Origin: JBEKSX01 sp049516635
GTDB taxonomy: Bacteria; Bacteroidota; Ignavibacteria; Tepidaquicellales; OLB5
Reading direction: 5' to 3'
Length of the DNA: 7,815 nucleotides
NCBI GenBank assembly: GCA_049516635.1
Contig: JBEKSX010000114.1
Coordinates: 1-7,815 of the forward strand
Shown: piece after piece, positions 4,428 through 7,815 of the stretch
How the letters are laid out: each line of letters begins with the position of its first letter
Numbering within the stretch: position 1 is the first letter of the stretch
The notes under the pieces: generated by a model
Told to the model about the DNA's origin: nothing
The model's input: only the letters and a program-made list of their open reading frames with translations
The model's database searches: none
Translations under genes and position numbers: made by a program

Positions 4428-6893
4428 ATGAGAAGAATCTATAAAATCTTGATTATTCTTTTCGCAATATTCTCAATGAGAATATTTGTGGGATGCGGCG
4501 GTGCAGAGGAAGAAACCACCGAAGAAACCGGCGCTAAGGATTCTGTAAAGATCTATCTCGCTCTCGAAAACGGAAAAGCCCACTATATCAAGGCTCTTCA
4601 GGCTAACGAACAGTCTGATTCAAAATCTTCTCAGGATGAGTTTGAATTATCTGTTGACCAGCTTTACAAGATCGACTCGAAGACCCTGGATAAACATCCC
4701 GTTTGGAAAAATGATTATACAGAATTGACAAAGAGCGTAGTTCAGGATTACCTTGCTTCCTCCAAAGATATTCCCTCGGACAGTAAAGTGTTCAAGCTGG
4801 CAAAAAGATTAAATGTTTCGTATGATAAGTTCGAAAACCGGTCTTATTCGAATACCTTCGACCCGGAAGATCTTCCTAAAGGTGACCAGATAAAGCTTGA
4901 GAAAAATTCTTTCGTACAGGATTACATCACATATTTCCAGAACGGAGGCAGGAAATATATGGATAAGTGGCTGTACAGGACAGGAAAATATTTTAATCTG
5001 ATGCGCAGCATCCTCCGTGAAAATAATGCACCCGAAGAACTCGTTTACCTTTCAATGATAGAAAGCGGGCTCGACCCCACCATTTCTTCCTGGGCAGGCG
5101 CTGTGGGTCTCTGGCAGTTCATGCCGGCTACGGGTTCTGCTTACGGGCTTTACTATGATTCATATACCGATGATAAACGGGACCCGGAAAAATCTACCGA
5201 TGCTGCGGCAAGACACCTCAAAGATCTGCATTCATCTTTGGGCGATTGGTATCTTGCATTGGCTTCCTATAACGCCGGACCCGGCAGGATCACAAGCGCA
5301 ATGGAGAGAAGCGGTTCAAAGGATTTCTGGGTGATAAAAGATTACCTGCCTAAAGAGACCAGCAACTACATTCCGCAGTTTATCGCATGTGCTCTCATTA
5401 CCATCAATCCGAAGGCATACGGCTTCAATGATGTGGAATACGGGACACCTATCGAATACGACAGGGTTGTCATTAAAGCACAAATACCGCTCTCCACTAT
5501 AGCAGAGCTATGCAATACTCAGGTCGAAACTATAAGAGAATTGAATCCCCAATTAATTCAGGATATTACGCCGGTATTCGATAACGGCTATCTGATAAAA
5601 ATACCAAAGGGTTCATATAAACAGTTTGCAAAAAATTATGCCGCGGCAAACGATTTTGATAAGAACGATTTTAAGCCGGTCTATGAGGGCAATGAGGGAA
5701 CCGCTTTTATGAACACAGCCGAATCATTTGCATATTATAAAGTAAATGATTATGACTCTGATGTTATGCTCGATCTTATAAGCAAAAACAACCGGCAGCT
5801 TGTATTCCATCCCGTTGCCGACAGCGAAGGACTTCAAGCGGTTGCTTCGAAATACGGAGTGAGGGCATCGGATATCAGGATATGGAATTATATAAACTAC
5901 GGAAGATACCCCAGAAAAGGTGACAGCTTATTTATATGGCTGACCACTTCGCAGTATAATAAATTTTATGGTATAAAAGAAACTCCGCCCGATACTCATA
6001 CAGTAAATACAGAAAATAAAACTATCGAGAATAATACCGAACAAAAAGACCCGCCCGTTAATAACAATATTCTGATAAATAAAGAACACAGGAATGAATC
6101 AACGGAACCCGTCAAGAAGGTGGAAGAAAAAGTAACAAATAAGAAAGACCCCGTTTTAAAAGAGAAAAAAGAAGTAACAAAGAAAAAGGAAAAGAAATCA
6201 AGCTATACCACATATACGGTGAAAAAAGGTGATAATCTTGCCGGTATAGCCAATGAATACGACGTCTCAATTTCCGATATTAAAGATTGGAATGACCTTG
6301 AGTCCGATAAGATAGTCGTGGGACAAAAGCTCAAGATATACTCTGATAAAAAGGAGGTAACGAAAAATGAAAAGAACACCTCCAAGAAGAAAATCACACA
6401 TACCGTAAAAGCCGGTGAGAATCTTACAATGATAGCCGATAATTACGATGTGACGGTATCCGATATAAAGGAATGGAATGACCTGAAATCCGATGTCATA
6501 CAGGAAGGACAGGTTCTGAAGCTTTATTCGGATAAAAAAGTTACAACCGAAAAGGAAACTGTAAAGAAAACAAGAAAAACCACATATACCGTGAAAGCGG
6601 GTGATAACCTCACACAGATAGCGGATAAGTACGATGTAACCGTTTCGGAAATTAAAGATTGGAATGACCTTAAATCCGATGTCATACAGGAAGGACAGGT
6701 TTTAAAATTATACCCCCCTGAGAAGTCAAAGAAGAAAGAGACTTCGAAAACGCAGAACTACACTGTAAAGAAAGGTGACACGCTGGCCAAGATTGCCGAG
6801 AAATACGATGTGACGGTTGCTGAGCTAAAGAAATGGAACAAACTAAAATCTGATGAAATAGAAGTTGGAGATAAACTGGTGATAAAAAAGTGA
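4428..6893 (+). CDS. mltD: MltD-type membrane-bound lytic murein transglycosylase lipoprotein with four C-terminal LysM domains
   Basis: The enzyme cleaves the MurNAc-GlcNAc bond of peptidoglycan, forming 1,6-anhydro ends, and the LysM modules hold it on glycan. The 821 residues comprise a lipoprotein signal (basic MRRIYK, hydrophobic core, C23 after FVG), an acidic patch, a helical region at about 40-160 that I do not recognise, and the SLT domain at about 185-325. That domain shows SMIESGLDP (209-217) with catalytic E212, GLWQFMPATG (227-236) and SYNAGPGR (280-287), as in MltD. Two degenerate LysM-like stretches follow (about 347-394 and 460-505), then a Lys/Glu/Thr-rich linker (about 525-592) and four clear LysM repeats (about 593-638, 655-700, 717-762, 776-820). 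E. coli MltD is far shorter with fewer LysM. The gene has its own promoter and terminator and is probably monocistronic. The lipobox is slightly atypical (Phe at -3). Confidence 0.93.
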   Translation: MRRIYKILIILFAIFSMRIFVGCGGAEEETTEETGAKDSVKIYLALENGKAHYIKALQANEQSDSKSSQDEFELSVDQLYKIDSKTLDKHPVWKNDYTELTKSVVQDYLASSKDIPSDSKVFKLAKRLNVSYDKFENRSYSNTFDPEDLPKGDQIKLEKNSFVQDYITYFQNGGRKYMDKWLYRTGKYFNLMRSILRENNAPEELVYLSMIESGLDPTISSWAGAVGLWQFMPATGSAYGLYYDSYTDDKRDPEKSTDAAARHLKDLHSSLGDWYLALASYNAGPGRITSAMERSGSKDFWVIKDYLPKETSNYIPQFIACALITINPKAYGFNDVEYGTPIEYDRVVIKAQIPLSTIAELCNTQVETIRELNPQLIQDITPVFDNGYLIKIPKGSYKQFAKNYAAANDFDKNDFKPVYEGNEGTAFMNTAESFAYYKVNDYDSDVMLDLISKNNRQLVFHPVADSEGLQAVASKYGVRASDIRIWNYINYGRYPRKGDSLFIWLTTSQYNKFYGIKETPPDTHTVNTENKTIENNTEQKDPPVNNNILINKEHRNESTEPVKKVEEKVTNKKDPVLKEKKEVTKKKEKKSSYTTYTVKKGDNLAGIANEYDVSISDIKDWNDLESDKIVVGQKLKIYSDKKEVTKNEKNTSKKKITHTVKAGENLTMIADNYDVTVSDIKEWNDLKSDVIQEGQVLKLYSDKKVTTEKETVKKTRKTTYTVKAGDNLTQIADKYDVTVSEIKDWNDLKSDVIQEGQVLKLYPPEKSKKKETSKTQNYTVKKGDTLAKIAEKYDVTVAELKKWNKLKSDEIEVGDKLVIKK
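6204..6890 (+). repeat. Coding tandem array of four LysM repeats
   Basis: Four units share a TYTVKxGDNL start, a core like IADKYDVTVSDIKxWNDLKSD, and an end like VGQKLKIY, with Lys/Glu/Thr-rich linkers. Units 2 and 3 are 62 codons apart. Their DNA at 6474-6515 and 6660-6701 is identical at 41 of 42 bases, including third positions, which points to recent duplication or gene conversion. Units 1 and 4 are more diverged. Confidence 0.9.
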
Positions 6894-6926
6894 TGATGAA
6901 GATGTAAATATACCCATTTACCGGAA

Positions 6927-6951
6927 GGGGCGTGCTAAACGCCCCTTTTTT
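6927..6951 (+). terminator. Intrinsic terminator of the lytic transglycosylase gene
   Basis: GGGGCGT (6927-6933) and ACGCCCC (6939-6945) form a perfect 7-bp GC-rich stem with a 5-base loop, followed directly by T6 (6946-6951). It starts 33 bases after the stop codon. Confidence 0.92.
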
Positions 6952-7080
6952 ATAGAAATAAAAATCCACTAATGATCATTCATAACCGTTTTACCAAAGA
7001 TAGATAATATTAAAATTATTTATTTATGCCTACATGAACCAGATATATTTACCGTCATTCACATCCCGATTCCCTTTTCA

Positions 7081-7109
7081 TTGATTATCTTTAAAATTTT
7101 AGATATTAT
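7081..7109 (+). promoter_or_regulatory. Sigma70-type promoter for the substrate-binding protein gene
   Basis: TTGATT (7081-7086), a 17-base spacer, then TATTAT (7104-7109). This predicts a start near 7116 and a leader of about 65 bases before the ATG at 7181. The preceding gene ends in a strong terminator, so a separate promoter is expected here. Confidence 0.45.
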
Positions 7110-7120
7110 TGCGTAATAAT
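7105..7120 (+). promoter_or_regulatory. Inverted repeat over the -10 and start site, possible operator
   Basis: ATTATT and AATAAT are perfect 6-bp arms around GCGT, overlapping the predicted -10 hexamer and transcription start. A repressor could bind here, but AT-rich symmetry also arises easily by chance. Confidence 0.25.
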
Positions 7121-7180
7121 TAAAAATTCAACAACTTATGGAACCGATTCCTTCATTAAACTAAATCAATATCTATAAAT

Positions 7181-7815
7181 ATGAAAAAGCTTTTTTATCC
7201 GCTAATATTAATCACTTTTGCACTCTGCTTATACTTTTTCGGATGCACAAAATCCACACAGAACGAGATCGTGATCGGCGAATTCGCGTCTTTGACGGGT
7301 TCCGAGGCAACATTCGGTATCTCTTCGGACGACGGGTTAAAGTTAGCAGTTGAAGAGATAAATAATTCCGGCGGTCTGCTCGGAAAGAAAGTAAAACTGA
7401 TCTATTATGATGACCAGGGTAAACCTTCCGAGGCAGCAACAGTAGTACAAAAATTAATAAATAAGGATAAAGTAGTTGCCGTTATCGGCGAAGTAGCTTC
7501 ATCAAGGAGTAAAGCCGGTGCCCAGATATGCCAGTCTAGCAAAATCCCGATGATCTCCCCTGCTTCCACAAACCCTGAGGTTACGGCTATAGGCGATTAT
7601 GTTTTCCGCGTATGCTTCATTGACCCTTTCCAGGCGACAGTAATGAGCAAATTTGCAATTAATACGCTTAAAATAAAGAGAGTGGCGGTCCTGCAGGATG
7701 TGAAGAATGCTTACAGCACGGGACTCGCGGAATTCTTCGTCAAGAAATTCAAAGAGATGGGCGGTGAAATAATCGAGGTGCAGTCATACCAGAACGGCGA
7801 TAAGGATTTCAAAGC
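7181..7815 (+). CDS. ABC transporter substrate-binding lipoprotein, branched-chain amino acid (LivJ/LivK, Peripla_BP_6) type, 5' part
   Basis: The frame runs open from the ATG at 7181 past the window edge; 211 of an expected 370-400 codons are visible. The protein starts with a lipoprotein signal (MKKLFYPLIL, hydrophobic to FFG, C22), so it is probably a lipid-anchored solute receptor on the periplasmic side that delivers ligand to an ABC permease. Family features are IVIGEFASLTGSEATFG (30-46), GLKLAVEEINNSGGLLGKK (52-70), AVIGEVASSRSKA (100-112) with ligand-contacting Ser, IPMISPASTNP (122-132), YVFRVCFIDPFQ (140-151) and AYSTGLAEFF (177-186). The usual ligands are Leu/Ile/Val, but relatives bind amides, urea or aromatic acids, and the specificity cannot be read here. 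No Shine-Dalgarno is seen. Permease and ATPase genes, if linked, would lie beyond 7815. Confidence 0.92.
   Translation, partial: MKKLFYPLILITFALCLYFFGCTKSTQNEIVIGEFASLTGSEATFGISSDDGLKLAVEEINNSGGLLGKKVKLIYYDDQGKPSEAATVVQKLINKDKVVAVIGEVASSRSKAGAQICQSSKIPMISPASTNPEVTAIGDYVFRVCFIDPFQATVMSKFAINTLKIKRVAVLQDVKNAYSTGLAEFFVKKFKEMGGEIIEVQSYQNGDKDFK

Noticed and set aside
6203..6969. Minus-strand frames at 6203-6397 and 6682-6969
   Set aside because: Antisense to the LysM array; the second also crosses the intrinsic terminator. No motif supports either.
6952..7180. Possible small gene or RNA between the terminator and the substrate-binding protein gene
   Set aside because: Only very short frames (for example 11 codons from an ATG in this region), no ribosome binding site and no tRNA-like or riboswitch-like fold; it is explained as a promoter region.
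7212..7439. 75-codon minus-strand frame
   Set aside because: Antisense shadow of the substrate-binding protein gene, which has strong family motifs on the + strand.
1..7815. tRNA, rRNA, CRISPR array or a defence or toxin-antitoxin system
   Set aside because: No cloverleaf, no rRNA-like stretch, no regular spaced repeats, and no gene pair with defence or toxin motifs was found on either strand.

Overview
The window looks like chromosomal DNA from a member of the Bacteroidota/FCB group, most likely the Ignavibacteria/Chlorobi side. The main clue is a C-terminal type IX secretion (T9SS) sorting domain with the QNYPNPFNPAT signature. AT-rich spacers, weak or absent Shine-Dalgarno sequences on several genes and two predicted lipoproteins fit this. 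The lineage is an inference from sequence style, not a database result.

Layout, left to right. (1) 1-469, +: the 3' two thirds of ispD (MEP isoprenoid pathway), ended by a bidirectional terminator at 483-517. (2) 581-3185, -: a secreted Asp-box (BNR, sialidase-like) protein. Its frame is broken by an exact 28-bp tandem duplication, which separates the 753-residue exported part from its T9SS sorting domain. (3) 3186-3532: a 347-bp spacer dense in palindromes. It holds a 138-bp MITE-like element with imperfect GGGTGTCTCAA ends and a REP-like hairpin touching the ribosome binding site of the secreted-protein gene. (4) 3533-4219, -: lipB, octanoyltransferase of lipoate synthesis. (5) 4220-4427: divergent spacer with a good sigma70-type promoter pointing right. 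(6) 4428-6893, +: a large MltD-type lytic transglycosylase lipoprotein with four C-terminal LysM repeats, closed by a strong intrinsic terminator. (7) 7181 to the end, +: the 5' part of a LivJ/LivK-type (Peripla_BP_6) substrate-binding lipoprotein, with its own promoter.

The genes do not form one operon or pathway. Each has its own strand, promoter or terminator, and they cover isoprenoid precursors, protein lipoylation, cell-wall turnover, solute uptake and surface secretion. I found no convincing new multi-gene system. The strongest unusual signals are the 28-bp frame-breaking duplication in the T9SS cargo gene, the MITE-like element just upstream of that gene, and a recently homogenised LysM array.
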